Positions 1 to 8,001 of a stretch of 64,000 nt of DNA are shown here, piece after piece; position 1 is the stretch's first letter; each line of letters begins with the position of its first letter. A program made the position numbers and the translations under genes. Under the pieces are notes generated by a model, which ran no database searches, was not told the DNA's origin, and saw only the letters and a list, made by a program, of their open reading frames with translations. This DNA comes from Dysgonomonas sp. HDW5A (GTDB taxonomy: Bacteria; Bacteroidota; Bacteroidia; Bacteroidales; Dysgonomonadaceae), in assembly GCF_011299555.1 (NCBI RefSeq), contig NZ_CP049857.1, forward strand, positions 3,162,001 through 3,226,000, given 5' to 3'.

Positions 1-1
1 A

Positions 2-976
2 GCTAATTCGTCTAAATACGCTGCTTCGAACTTATTGGACGATAATTATGATAGTTATTGGACTACAGACGATGATGTTCTTACAGCTTCATTAGAAATA
101 GATCTCGGACAAGCAAAATCGTTTAACAGATTAGTGCTTCAAGAATATATTCCACTGGGACAACGTGTGGCAAAATTCAATGTTGAATACTTGAATGGCG
201 ATAAATGGGAAGAGGTTGCTCAGGCTACCACTATAGGTTATAAACGTATATTGAGGTTTCCTACTATTACGACCCAAAAGTTGAGAATCAATATTCAAAG
301 TTCGCTGGCATGCCCGATATTAAACAAGGTCGGATTATTTGCCGCTCCTGAAAAGCTGTCATCTCCTGTTGTTATGAGGAATAAAGAAGGAGTTGTTTCT
401 ATTGCATGTGCCACCCCTGAGCCTGTTATTTATTACACAACAGATGGCAGTGAGCCTACAACTTCATCTAAAGTGTATAAAGGAGAGTTTAAGTTGTCTG
501 AAGGCGGTACTGTAAAAGCTCTTGCAACCATAGATAAGGGAAAGAACCAGAGCGAAGTTGTATCTGTTGTATATGATATTGCACCCGTTCTGTGGTCGGT
601 TGTATCGCCTGTAGCAGATAATCTGTCGTTTATAGTGGATGGTAACCCCAACTCTTATGTGGCAGTTAAAGATAATACACCTGTTGTTATAGACTTAGGC
701 AGTAAACTAAACCTTAAAGGGTTTTCTTACGATCCATTGAAAAGCGAGACTGCTAACAATGTTTATAAGTATAATTTATATACTAGCTTGGACGGTAAGA
801 CTTGGACTAAGGTGCAAAGTAATGCTGCGTTCAATAACATAAAGAATAATCCTATAAAGCAAAATGTGTTGTTTGATAAAGCGGTAGAAGCGAAGTTTTT
901 GAAGTTTGAACCTTTGCAGACGACAGCTTCATCGAAAGATTATATTGTAGCCGAATTAGGTGTTATAACTAAATAA
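2..976 (+). CDS. C-terminal part of an exported alpha-L-fucosidase-like glycosidase (GH29 type), 5' end outside window
   Basis: The frame is open from base 2, so the gene starts before the window and the catalytic domain is missing. The visible 324 residues read as a discoidin (F5/8 type C, CBM32-like) domain over about residues 1-115, with the stretch YIPLGQRV and the GYKRILRFP segment typical of Bacteroides GH29 fucosidases. A chitobiase/hexosaminidase C-terminal domain follows (YYTTDGSEPT, about residues 125-195), and a second discoidin-like domain closes the protein. Established: such tails bind glycans next to a fucosidase domain in exported enzymes that trim host or plant glycans. Inferred: the GH29 assignment rests only on the accessory domains, so another exo-glycosidase with the same tail is possible. 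A strong bidirectional terminator follows 25 bases after the stop. Confidence 0.72.
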   Translation, partial: ANSSKYAASNLLDDNYDSYWTTDDDVLTASLEIDLGQAKSFNRLVLQEYIPLGQRVAKFNVEYLNGDKWEEVAQATTIGYKRILRFPTITTQKLRINIQSSLACPILNKVGLFAAPEKLSSPVVMRNKEGVVSIACATPEPVIYYTTDGSEPTTSSKVYKGEFKLSEGGTVKALATIDKGKNQSEVVSVVYDIAPVLWSVVSPVADNLSFIVDGNPNSYVAVKDNTPVVIDLGSKLNLKGFSYDPLKSETANNVYKYNLYTSLDGKTWTKVQSNAAFNNIKNNPIKQNVLFDKAVEAKFLKFEPLQTTASSKDYIVAELGVITK

Positions 977-1000
977 GATTATTTATAATCTCAATAAAAA

Positions 1001-1031
1001 AACAGGCAAGTCATTAAATGACTTGCCTGTT
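1001..1031. terminator. Bidirectional intrinsic terminator between convergent genes
   Basis: The arms AACAGGCAAGTCATT (1001-1015) and its exact complement (1017-1031) form a 14-15 bp stem. A run of A precedes it and a run of T follows it, so it can end transcription from the glycosidase on the plus strand and from the small membrane protein on the minus strand. Confidence 0.9.
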
Positions 1032-1066
1032 TTTTTATTGCTAAAGGTTTTATCGTTTTTTATGTC

Positions 1067-1438
1067 TTACTTTGCTTTCTCAAAATCTTCTTGTAGACGT
1101 TTTACATCATCCGGATTTGTTGCTTCCATCTTTATAGCCTTAGCGTCTTTTGCAACTATTACAAGCGATTTGTATTTTGGATGTTTAAATACCAACTCTT
1201 GATCGCCTCTTGCCATAATAGCATATTCGCCATTGGCATTCGAAAGAGATTTGGGGTTAGTGCCTTGTATGGCGATTGTAACACCTTCGATAGGTTTGTC
1301 ATCCGCAGTATTTACAATTTTACCATTTATGAGTACTTCTTTTTCCTGCTGCTTTGTCTTTTTTATGTCTTTTGAATCATAAATGTAAAATGATACAACA
1401 CATAATAAAACCAATATTATACCTAATTTAGATTTCAT
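1067..1438 (-). CDS. Small membrane-anchored protein with a carboxypeptidase-regulatory-like beta-sandwich domain
   Basis: This is a 123-residue protein. An N-terminal hydrophobic segment (about residues 4-20) has no obvious signal-peptidase site, so it probably acts as a signal anchor. Residues 36-108 resemble the CarboxypepD_reg-like fold seen at the N-terminus of TonB-dependent receptors and DUF5686 proteins: INGKIVNTADDKPIEGVTI, then SNANGEYAI, then a lipophilic strand. The tail is charged. Here the domain stands alone, without a barrel or enzyme. Function is unknown; a periplasmic binding or scaffold role is only a guess. The convergent upstream gene shares its terminator, and a TAnnTTTG element lies about 60 bases upstream of the start. 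Confidence 0.7.
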   Translation of the reverse strand: MKSKLGIILVLLCVVSFYIYDSKDIKKTKQQEKEVLINGKIVNTADDKPIEGVTIAIQGTNPKSLSNANGEYAIMARGDQELVFKHPKYKSLVIVAKDAKAIKMEATNPDDVKRLQEDFEKAK

Positions 1439-1498
1439 GATTATCGTTTTATTTGTTATTTAATTTTTAAAGAAACGGATTAACCTTTTTTACTTGCT

Positions 1499-1506
1499 CA
1501 AAGTTA
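1499..1506 (-). promoter_or_regulatory. Candidate -7 element for the small membrane protein
   Basis: The minus strand reads TAACTTTG, a full match to the Bacteroidetes -7 consensus TAnnTTTG, 61 bases upstream of the start codon. No good TTTG is present at the expected upstream spacing. Confidence 0.45.
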
Positions 1507-1573
1507 CTCACTGTTAATACAAATTGATATTCGAAGATACATCATTTTTTTTATTTCTTAAAACAGCCGGTTC

Positions 1574-1581
1574 TATCTTTG
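1574..1581 (+). promoter_or_regulatory. Orphan TAnnTTTG element
   Basis: TATCTTTG on the plus strand, followed by GCA as at many Bacteroidetes start sites. The nearest plus-strand gene starts over 600 bases downstream, so it would give a long leader or an independent small RNA. There is no convincing -33 TTTG. Confidence 0.3.
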
Positions 1582-2145
1582 CACTTATTCCATTTATACG
1601 TCACTCTTAATACAATTTTAGGGTCAATGATTCGGGCAAATGAGCAGTAAGATGTTTTTATTAGATTGTTCAGCTTTTCGGGTGTTTTAAACTGTTAGCA
1701 TTTCAAGTGATTTTATTTTTACTTCCATGTTTTCGTATTTCTAAAATAAGTATGCCATGTTATTGTTTGGTTATATTGAGGTACTGTAATTGCTTTTTAT
1801 ATAATACAATAGCTTCATTGTTTCTTTTATTAGAATTGATAATAAGGTTGTTTGTTAACATCTGAGTAGTACTTTTTTAGAGTATATAATAAGGCTGTAA
1901 AAGCTATTGTAAGTAAGGCTTTTGATGTTTTTCATTGTTGTCTGTTTTTAGATTTAACATTTTTTACTCATTTTATTTTTGATATTTTTAATTTTTGCCT
2001 CCAATTCGTCTAGATCCTAGTAGATAAAAGGAATTTCAATAAATGTGTCTATCTGACCCTGTGGTCAATTGTTACATTGTATTCTCTTATTTATAGAGAA
2101 TGTGTCAGCAAAAATTCCATAAAAAGAACATTTTTTTTTTATATC

Positions 2146-2177
2146 GTTGCACACTTTTATAAAATCATGTAGCTTTG
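2146..2177 (+). promoter_or_regulatory. Promoter of the sigma-factor gene
   Basis: GTTG at 2146-2149 and TAGCTTTG at 2170-2177 are separated by 20 bases, close to the Bacteroidetes TTTG-N19-TAnnTTTG arrangement. Transcription would start near 2184. This places the in-frame TTG at 2147 inside the -33 element and rules it out as a start codon on this transcript. Confidence 0.65.
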
Positions 2178-2200
2178 CCCGCTATATAAAACAGCGAAAA

Positions 2201-2791
2201 TTGAGATTTTTCAAACAAAATAGAGAACGGTCTGTAGATTATACAGATGAGGAACTGTTAGGGCAATATCGAGAGACTGGGGATTCCGAGTATTTTGGTC
2301 AGCTTTATAACAGGTATATTCCGTTGGTATATGGTCTCTGTTTGAAATATTTGCAAAACGAAGATCAATCTCAAGATGCAGTGATGGAAATATTCGAAAA
2401 TTTACTTCCCCGAGTTGGCACTTACGAAATTAAAGTTTTTAAAACATGGCTATATAGTGTAGTCCGAAATCACTGTTTTCATCTGTTAAAGGAAAATAAA
2501 AAAGAAATAATTGTAGATTTTGATTCCACGGTTATGGAATCTGACACAATTTTAACTCTATTAAGTGAAGACGTGGAAAAAGAGCAGGAAGATGCATTAA
2601 ATTATTGCATGGCGAAGCTCTCCGAACCACAACGAATATCGATAAATAAGTTTTTCTATGAAGAAATGTCTTATGCCGATATTGTTGCACTAACAGGATA
2701 TGATCTGAAAAGCGTAAAAAGCTACATTCAAAATGGTAAACGTAATTTGAAATTGTGTATAGAAAGCAGACTGAACAATGAAGTTTCTTGA
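2201..2791 (+). CDS. ECF-type RNA polymerase sigma factor
   Basis: Sigma-70 family protein of the extracytoplasmic-function group. Region 2 is seen as FGQLYNRYIPLVYGLCLKY followed by the acidic DQSQDAVMEIFENL segment. Region 4 is seen as LSEPQRISINKFFYEEMSYA and the helix-turn-helix ending in KSVKSYIQNGKRNLK. No ATG exists in frame before region 2. The frame also reads from a TTG at 2147, but that codon overlaps the -33 promoter element. The TTG at 2201, preceded by an A-rich stretch, gives a 196-residue protein of normal ECF length and is the start chosen here. The stop overlaps the next gene by 14 bases, implying translational coupling with the TonB-domain membrane protein, which may control it. 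The target genes are not visible. Confidence 0.88.
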   Translation: MRFFKQNRERSVDYTDEELLGQYRETGDSEYFGQLYNRYIPLVYGLCLKYLQNEDQSQDAVMEIFENLLPRVGTYEIKVFKTWLYSVVRNHCFHLLKENKKEIIVDFDSTVMESDTILTLLSEDVEKEQEDALNYCMAKLSEPQRISINKFFYEEMSYADIVALTGYDLKSVKSYIQNGKRNLKLCIESRLNNEVS

Positions 2792-4049
2792 TTACATACA
2801 AGGAGTCCGTAGAGGGAAAGGCGCTCATCGTATAGAACACGAAGCGATGAATGATCCTTTTTTGTCTGCTGCTATCGAAGGATATGATTCTGTCGAAGGG
2901 AATCATGCTGCTCGAATAGCACGCATGCAGGCATCTATACTTGCCCGTACTACTTTGCATGATACAAGGTCAGGAGCATGGAAAATAGCTGTTGCAGCTG
3001 TTGCCGTCATTGCTTTGCTTAGTGGATACTTTGCTCTTATGAATCATGAGTCATCAATGGCTCTTGCTCATGAGACCGAAAATTCATATATAAATCTATA
3101 TGCTCCCGAAGTATATATAGAACAAAAAAGACTGGAGCTTACTGCAATGATGGAAAATGATCCATCACAAGATGCATCCGTAGAATCGGTTGTTCCTATT
3201 TCAAATCTCGATGATGTAATCAAGCCGGTAGAAGTACTTCCCTTATATTTACCAGGAACTTATGCTGATCTTAAGAAAGAAGAATCGCAAGAAATGTCTA
3301 CTTCTACAGAAGATAATAAGAAAATATTTATTGCCGATGCTTCATCCTCTATTCTCGCAGAAGCTAAAGTTCCCGTAACTCAATCGGGAAACACTAAAGC
3401 ACAGCAAATGCCAGAAAAGTTAAAAGATGCATGGACTACCAAAGAAGTAACTGAAGTAACCCGAAGCAGAATAGTTGAGGTAAATAAAAGCACAGGAAAA
3501 GGTAAGAATGAACGTGTTATGGAGATGGCTGTTGCTGAAGAACCAACAAGGTCTACAGTAAAAGAAACAGAGGCGAAAGCAATGCCAAAAGTTGATAGTC
3601 ATGAAGCTCGTTTATTAGCTGAACAAGCCGGATTTGATAAAATTGAAGTGGTTGGTGCTGACGAATTGGGAGGAAATGCCCTTGAGTTGAATGAGGTAGA
3701 AACCTCTACCCGAAAAGTATCACGCGAATCTTTTTACAGACCTAAGGCAAAATCGAATTCATTTGCTTCAGGATCAACTCAACGAACTGAACCCGAGCCA
3801 CTAATCGGCAAAAAAGAATATAAGAAATATTTGCAAAATAATATGGTTCGTCCACAAGATGATGATTGTAAAAATGTAAAAGGTAAAGTTGTTTTGCAAT
3901 TATCCGTTGATAAAGATGGTAATCCTACCAATATTATTGTAACAAAAGGTCTCTGCCGATCGTTGGATAGAGAAGCTGTTCGCCTTGTGAAAAGCGGTCC
4001 GAAGTGGAAATACGGAACTTTGCGTGCAAATGTTGAAGTACAATTTTAG
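2778..4049 (+). CDS. Single-pass membrane protein with C-terminal TonB domain, coupled to the sigma factor
   Basis: A 423-residue protein. A soluble N-terminal segment (about 1-65, opening MKFLDYIQGVRRG, then EHEAMNDPFLSAAIEGYD) precedes one membrane helix at about 68-87 (AWKIAVAAVAVIALLSGYF). A long charged, low-complexity periplasmic linker of about 230 residues follows. The last 85 residues look like a TonB C-terminal domain (KGKVVLQLSVDKDGNPTNI, then DREAVRLVKSGPKWKYG). Topology resembles an anti-sigma factor: a cytoplasmic N-terminus and a periplasmic sensor. The start overlaps the sigma gene. Known: TonB C-terminal domains contact TonB boxes of outer-membrane receptors. Inferred: it senses the envelope and restrains or assists the sigma factor. 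No ZAS-type zinc motif is visible, so a direct anti-sigma role is unproven. Confidence 0.75.
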   Translation: MKFLDYIQGVRRGKGAHRIEHEAMNDPFLSAAIEGYDSVEGNHAARIARMQASILARTTLHDTRSGAWKIAVAAVAVIALLSGYFALMNHESSMALAHETENSYINLYAPEVYIEQKRLELTAMMENDPSQDASVESVVPISNLDDVIKPVEVLPLYLPGTYADLKKEESQEMSTSTEDNKKIFIADASSSILAEAKVPVTQSGNTKAQQMPEKLKDAWTTKEVTEVTRSRIVEVNKSTGKGKNERVMEMAVAEEPTRSTVKETEAKAMPKVDSHEARLLAEQAGFDKIEVVGADELGGNALELNEVETSTRKVSRESFYRPKAKSNSFASGSTQRTEPEPLIGKKEYKKYLQNNMVRPQDDDCKNVKGKVVLQLSVDKDGNPTNIIVTKGLCRSLDREAVRLVKSGPKWKYGTLRANVEVQF

Positions 4050-4093
4050 ATAAATACTTATCTTTGCTATCTAAACATTCTTCCTTTAGATAA

Positions 4094-4720
4094 ATGGCAA
4101 AAAAAAACTTCTATGTAGTATGGAACGGCGTTATTCCGGGAGTGTATAACTCATGGGATGAATGTAAGGCTCAGGTTTCGGGCTACGATGGAGCAATCTA
4201 TAAATCATTTCCTTCGTTAGAACAAGCAAAGAAGGCTTTCGATGAAAGCCCTTGGTTGTATGTTGGTAAACAAGCAAAAAAAGAATCACCCAAGAAATTA
4301 CTTTCTAATCCCGCTATAATAAAAGATAGCCTGGCGGTAGATGCTGCTTGCAGCGGTAATCCGGGCTTAATGGAATATAGAGGAGTCTATGTGTTAACCG
4401 GTGAGCAAGTTTTTCATCAGGGGCCCTATGAACAGGGAACCAACAATATCGGAGAGTTCTTGGCTTTGGTGCATGGATTAGCTTTGTTGAAACAAAAAAA
4501 ACTGGCTATGCCTCTTTATTCAGATAGTGCGAATGCCATTAAATGGGTAAAAGACAAAAAGTGTAAAACAAAACTGGAGAAAACATCTGTGAATCTATCT
4601 TTGTTTTATATGATAGAGCGAGCCGAAAATTGGTTAAAGGAAAATACCTATACCACTAAAATTATAAAATGGGAAACCTCGGAATGGGGTGAAATTCCTG
4701 CTGACTTTGGTCGAAAATAA
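4094..4720 (+). CDS. Ribonuclease H with N-terminal viroplasmin (RNase H1 hybrid-binding) domain
   Basis: A 208-residue protein with two domains. Residues 4-48 (FYVVWNGVIPGVYNSWDEC and a PSLEQAKKAF helix) match the caulimovirus viroplasmin/hybrid-binding domain. Residues 75-208 match RNase H: first Asp in LAVDAACSGNPG, Glu in NNIGEFLALVHGL, second Asp in PLYSDSANAIKW, and the C-terminal IPADFGRK with a further Asp. It would cleave the RNA strand of RNA-DNA hybrids in the cytoplasm, such as R-loops and Okazaki primers. It lies 44 bases after the TonB-domain gene and 24 bases before the DUF2461 gene on the same strand, so it may share a transcript. Confidence 0.9.
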   Translation: MAKKNFYVVWNGVIPGVYNSWDECKAQVSGYDGAIYKSFPSLEQAKKAFDESPWLYVGKQAKKESPKKLLSNPAIIKDSLAVDAACSGNPGLMEYRGVYVLTGEQVFHQGPYEQGTNNIGEFLALVHGLALLKQKKLAMPLYSDSANAIKWVKDKKCKTKLEKTSVNLSLFYMIERAENWLKENTYTTKIIKWETSEWGEIPADFGRK

Positions 4721-4744
4721 ATATATAGTTATAACAGCGAAATT

Positions 4745-5404
4745 ATGGCTTTTAACGGATTTACACCTGCTACAATACAATTTTTCAAAGATCTGAAAGA
4801 TAACAACTATAAAGAGTGGTTCGAAGAACATCGTTCGGTTTATGAGAATGAACTTGTAAAGCCATTTAAGGGGCTTATAGCAACGCTGACTCCTACGATG
4901 TATAATATTGATCCGGAATTCGAACTACGTCCTCACAGGGTACTATCTCGTATCTATCGTGACGTGCGTTTTTCTAAAAATAAAGACCCTTACAAAACTT
5001 GTTTATGGATGAGTTTTCAGTCTCCGACACCCGATTGGGTAAATATTCCCGGTTTTTTTATGGAGCTTAATGCCGATACCTATTTTTATGGTATGGGATT
5101 ATTCGGACCAAAGAAAAAAACAATGGATGCTCTACGAGATAGTATAGCATATGATGCTAAAGAGTTTCAGGCTCAAACACAGAAGATACTTGATCGAGGA
5201 TTTGTGGTATACGGTGATGAATATAAACGTCCTATTCCGAATGAGTTATCGGAGTATTTTCAGCCATGGATACAGCGTAAGAATTTGTATGTTGGTAAAA
5301 ATCTGCCTATAAATAAGGATGTTTTCTCTCCTAAGTTTGCCGAAGTTATTCGAGAGGATTACGAATCGTTAGTTTGGCTATACGAGTTTCTAAAAGACGA
5401 GTGA
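4745..5404 (+). CDS. DUF2461 family protein
   Basis: A 219-residue cytoplasmic protein that matches the DUF2461 (TIGR02453) family over its whole length. The opening GFTPATIQFFKDLKDNNYKE and the RIYRDVRFSKNKDPYKT segment with its conserved Arg/Lys residues are characteristic. There is no signal peptide or membrane segment. The family's reaction is not established. It follows the RNase H gene by 24 bases and is closed by a shared bidirectional terminator. Confidence 0.88.
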   Translation: MAFNGFTPATIQFFKDLKDNNYKEWFEEHRSVYENELVKPFKGLIATLTPTMYNIDPEFELRPHRVLSRIYRDVRFSKNKDPYKTCLWMSFQSPTPDWVNIPGFFMELNADTYFYGMGLFGPKKKTMDALRDSIAYDAKEFQAQTQKILDRGFVVYGDEYKRPIPNELSEYFQPWIQRKNLYVGKNLPINKDVFSPKFAEVIREDYESLVWLYEFLKDE

Positions 5405-5444
5405 TTGCTTTACATTTAAAAGTATTTATTCCTCAATAACATAG

Positions 5445-5477
5445 AAAAAGCTCCAATCATTCGATTAGAGCTTTTTT
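5445..5477. terminator. Bidirectional terminator
   Basis: The left arm AAAAAGCTCCAATC (5445-5458) pairs with GATTAGAGCTTTTT (5463-5476) with one C-A mismatch and a loop of ATTC. It is A-rich on the left and T-rich on the right and sits between convergent genes. Confidence 0.8.
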
Positions 5478-5494
5478 ATATTTTGGTCATTTTT

Positions 5495-5998
5495 TTACTT
5501 CTGTTGTTGCTTAATGATGTCGGTAATATCAGATTCATCCATTTTGCCATTCATTCTTACAATTACAATTTCGTTGTTTTCACCATCTATCGCGAAAACA
5601 AATATCTGAGGGATTACTGTTCCATCTCTCCTTGCAATGATACGTACCTTATCGTTTTCGTCAATTACATTGATTAAAGTTTCATAACCATTTCCGTCTT
5701 GTATATTGTCCAGATCTTTTAAGAAGAGGTCTTTTACTTCAGAAGAGCAAGAACTTAAATTGATTACATCTATGGATTCAAGTTTTTCCATAAAGGGAGG
5801 AGCTTGTGATGAAATCATCCCTGTAGAGTCAGCTGCTTTAGCGGCTGCCAACGAAGCTTCGAGCATAGGTCGGTCTACCAATTGATATTCGGCGTTCTCG
5901 ACCAATGCGAGCCCCGATACCCAATTGCTTAAATCTTGAGCCGAAACAAGTTGGCTCGTAGCAAAAATCAGTAATATAGAGAAAATAAGTTTTTTCAT
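5495..5998 (-). CDS. Exported DUF4252-family protein
   Basis: A 167-residue protein with a clear signal peptide (KKLIFSILLIFATSQLVSAQ, cleavage after about residue 20) and no lipobox. The mature part matches the DUF4252 pattern: an N-terminal amphipathic region, then alternating strands ending in FVFAIDGENNEIVIVRMNG and an ESDITDIIKQ helix. The function is unknown in this phylum-restricted family. Several members sit beside ECF sigma genes, but no sigma factor adjoins this one. The 3' end shares the terminator at 5445-5477, and one copy of the dispersed dyad repeat lies just upstream of its start. Confidence 0.8.
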   Translation of the reverse strand: MKKLIFSILLIFATSQLVSAQDLSNWVSGLALVENAEYQLVDRPMLEASLAAAKAADSTGMISSQAPPFMEKLESIDVINLSSCSSEVKDLFLKDLDNIQDGNGYETLINVIDENDKVRIIARRDGTVIPQIFVFAIDGENNEIVIVRMNGKMDESDITDIIKQQQK

Positions 5999-6018
5999 AA
6001 ATGTTTCTTTAATTGATT

Positions 6019-6048
6019 GGGTCGGAGACCTTTTTCTTTTTTATTGAG
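6019..6048 (-). repeat. Copy of dispersed intergenic dyad repeat
   Basis: Minus strand: CTCAATAAAAAAG followed by AAAAAGGTCTCCGACCC. The dyad GGTC-GGA-GACC lies at 6020-6030. Compared with the best copies there is an extra AGAAA in the A-rich spacer. It lies between the HAD gene and the DUF4252 gene. Confidence 0.55.
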
Positions 6049-6079
6049 TAGTTTTATTGTAAAATTGTAATCTTCAGAT

Positions 6080-6730
6080 TTAATCGGGAATAAATAAATC
6101 GGTTATTCTTTCGCCTCCTGCCAAGTGATATGCTTGTAATCCAAAATTGCGAGCTTCGGTTATGTTAAGTTCATTATCGTCGATAAATAATGTATTTTTA
6201 GGATTGAGACGTATGTCTGCCATTACCTGCCTGTATATTTCGTGATCAGGTTTTCTTAGTTGCATTTCATCCGAATAGAAACATTTGATAAATAAATCAT
6301 CAAAATTTTCGCCGAATTGCTCTCTGTACATTGCTTTGAATTTAACTCTGTGAGGAAAATTGGTATTGCTAAGTAGATAAGTTCTGTAATTTTTCTTTAT
6401 ACTTTCAAGTAAAGCTATGCGTTCGGGTAAATAAGGTTGCAGTAAAGCATTCCATGCATCCCATATTTGTTTTTCGGATACATTCTTTGCTGCCGGATAA
6501 TCTGTATGAATTGCGTCTATAAACTGTGATGGGGTAATGAGACCTAATTCGAGATCGAGTAGAAATTTTTTGTGGGCAGATATAATATCATCGGAGTCTA
6601 ACCCTTCGATACGCAGGCTGCTAAAAGCAGCTATAGTCCGTCCTATGTTTATATCCATAATGACTCCACCAAAGTCGAATATAATATTTTCGATCTCTGA
6701 TACAGGAAAATTCGGTATATTTAATTTCAT
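6080..6730 (-). CDS. HAD-superfamily (subfamily IA) phosphatase
   Basis: A 216-residue cytoplasmic hydrolase. Motif I is FDFGGVIMDI, where the second Asp of the usual DxD is kept. Motif II is the Ser/Thr of YLLSNTNFPH. Motif III is the Lys of LRKPDHEIYRQ. Motif IV is LFIDDNELNI. An alpha-helical cap lies between motifs I and II, as in YihX/epoxide-hydrolase-like HADs. Known: such enzymes remove phosphate from sugar phosphates or nucleotides. The substrate cannot be read from the sequence. It is transcribed leftwards, apparently alone. Confidence 0.88.
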   Translation of the reverse strand: MKLNIPNFPVSEIENIIFDFGGVIMDINIGRTIAAFSSLRIEGLDSDDIISAHKKFLLDLELGLITPSQFIDAIHTDYPAAKNVSEKQIWDAWNALLQPYLPERIALLESIKKNYRTYLLSNTNFPHRVKFKAMYREQFGENFDDLFIKCFYSDEMQLRKPDHEIYRQVMADIRLNPKNTLFIDDNELNITEARNFGLQAYHLAGGERITDLFIPD

Positions 6731-6810
6731 TTCAACAATTTTTATAAACTACGAATATAGGTAATTTTTTTTTATAGAAACTCTTGTTAGCAAGGGAAAA
6801 AGGTGAAAAG

Positions 6811-6833
6811 TAAAGTAGCAGACACTTTTATTA
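6811..6833 (-). repeat. Weak, degenerate copy of the dispersed dyad repeat
   Basis: The minus strand reads TAATAAAAGTGTCTG then CTACTTTA. It agrees with the consensus at about 18 of 23 positions, but the dyad arms are only partly complementary. Confidence 0.3.
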
Positions 6834-7029
6834 CTGTGTCAAACATATAGGAGCCTATTGGTTGTTATTACGGAGTATATCAATATGGATTTATGTTAAT
6901 TATTTCATTATTTTTCTATATTTTTGCACACCATTAAATAGCGTGGACTAATTAAGTAACAGAAGATAGTTGATGTTACGTTTTAAAATGGTAATTGTCT
7001 GTTGTTGTGGCGCTAGCCAAAGCAATGGG

Positions 7030-7037
7030 TAGTTTTG
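7030..7037 (+). promoter_or_regulatory. Candidate ddh promoter
   Basis: TAGTTTTG matches TAnnTTTG, with TTG at 7005-7007 lying 22 bases upstream. It would start transcription about 43 bases before the ddh start codon. A second match, TATTTTTG, is at 6919-6926. Confidence 0.4.
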
Positions 7038-7086
7038 TGAACTCAATCCGATTGAAAAAATACTATTTTCTAAAAATAACAAACAT

Positions 7087-7983
7087 ATGAGTAAAATAAA
7101 AGCAGCAATCGTAGGGTATGGTAATATTGGCAAATATGTACTGGATGCGATTTTAAGTTCTCCTGATTTTGAGGTGGCAGGTATCGTGCGTCGTAACCCC
7201 AGTGATGTTCCTGCAGAACTGAAAAGCTATAAAGTAGTAGCAAGTGTTAAAGAACTGGGCAAAGTCGATGTAGCTATTTTGGCGACACCAACCAGAAGCG
7301 TTGAAGCTTATGCTAAAGAGTGTTTAGCTTTGGGAATTAATACAGTAGACAGCTACGATATACATGGTGGTATTGTAGACCTTCGTCGTAGTTTGGATGC
7401 AGCTGCAAAAGAATACAACGCAGTATCTATTATATCGGCAGGATGGGATCCGGGTACAGACTCGATGATTCGGTCTATGTTCGAATTTATGGCACCTAAA
7501 GGTGTTACGTATACAAACTTCGGTCCGGGTATGAGTATGGGACATACAGTAGCGGTAAAAGCTATCAAAGGTGTTAAGGCAGCATTGTCTATGACTATTC
7601 CTTTGGGAACAAGTATACATCGTCGCATGGTATATATCGAAGTTGAAGAAGGACACAAGTTTGCAGATGTAGCGGCAGCTATTAAGGCCGATGACTATTT
7701 TGCACACGACGAAACGCATGTAACTCAGGTTGACTGTGTGGATGATTTGAAAGATATGGGACATGGTGTAAATATGGTACGTAAAGGAGTTTCGGGTGAT
7801 ACACAAAATCAATTGCTGGATTTTAATATGAAGATTAATAATCCTGCCCTAACGGCTCAGGTATTGGTTGCTTCGGCTCGTGCTTCTTTAAAACAAAATC
7901 CTGGGGCATATACAATGATAGAAGTCCCAATTATTGACTATATTTACGGAGAGAGAGAATCTCTAATAAAGAAACTGGTATAA
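7087..7983 (+). CDS. ddh: meso-diaminopimelate D-dehydrogenase
   Basis: A 298-residue cytoplasmic enzyme that reversibly converts L-2-amino-6-oxopimelate (tetrahydrodipicolinate) and ammonia to meso-DAP with NADPH. This is a one-step route to the peptidoglycan and lysine precursor. The Rossmann motif [10 protein letters not shown] is at residues 9-18. The DSYDIHGG segment and [11 protein letters not shown] (about residues 118-128), followed by [14 protein letters not shown], are hallmark substrate-binding stretches of Ddh. Length is normal for the family. With lysC elsewhere in the window it supports DAP synthesis by the dehydrogenase branch. ispE follows after 18 bases, probably on the same transcript. 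Confidence 0.95.
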   Translation: MSKIKAAIVGYGNIGKYVLDAILSSPDFEVAGIVRRNPSDVPAELKSYKVVASVKELGKVDVAILATPTRSVEAYAKECLALGINTVDSYDIHGGIVDLRRSLDAAAKEYNAVSIISAGWDPGTDSMIRSMFEFMAPKGVTYTNFGPGMSMGHTVAVKAIKGVKAALSMTIPLGTSIHRRMVYIEVEEGHKFADVAAAIKADDYFAHDETHVTQVDCVDDLKDMGHGVNMVRKGVSGDTQNQLLDFNMKINNPALTAQVLVASARASLKQNPGAYTMIEVPIIDYIYGERESLIKKLV

Positions 7984-8001
7984 AATTTACTTGAATAAAC
8001 T

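Larger units (their letters stand above)
1439..2145. other. Gene-free AT-rich stretch
   Basis: No coding frame of credible composition was found on either strand. The stretch holds the -7 element of the leftward gene (1499-1506) and an unassigned plus-strand TATCTTTG at 1574-1581. The rest is T-rich sequence without a clear hairpin. Near its end comes the promoter of the sigma-factor gene. Confidence 0.6.
6731..7086. other. Gene-free divergent intergenic region
   Basis: The region lies between the leftward HAD gene and rightward ddh. It holds a weak repeat copy (6811-6833) and two plus-strand TAnnTTTG elements, TATTTTTG at 6919-6926 and TAGTTTTG at 7030-7037. No open frame is credible here. 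Confidence 0.55.

Noticed and set aside
2147-2200. TTG at 2147 as start of the sigma factor
   Set aside because: It falls in the -33 element of the promoter TTG-N20-TAGCTTTG. A transcript from that promoter would not include it.
7324-7812. Antisense open frames opposite ddh
   Set aside because: They are antisense to strongly conserved Ddh motifs and have implausible Cys/Tyr/His-rich composition.
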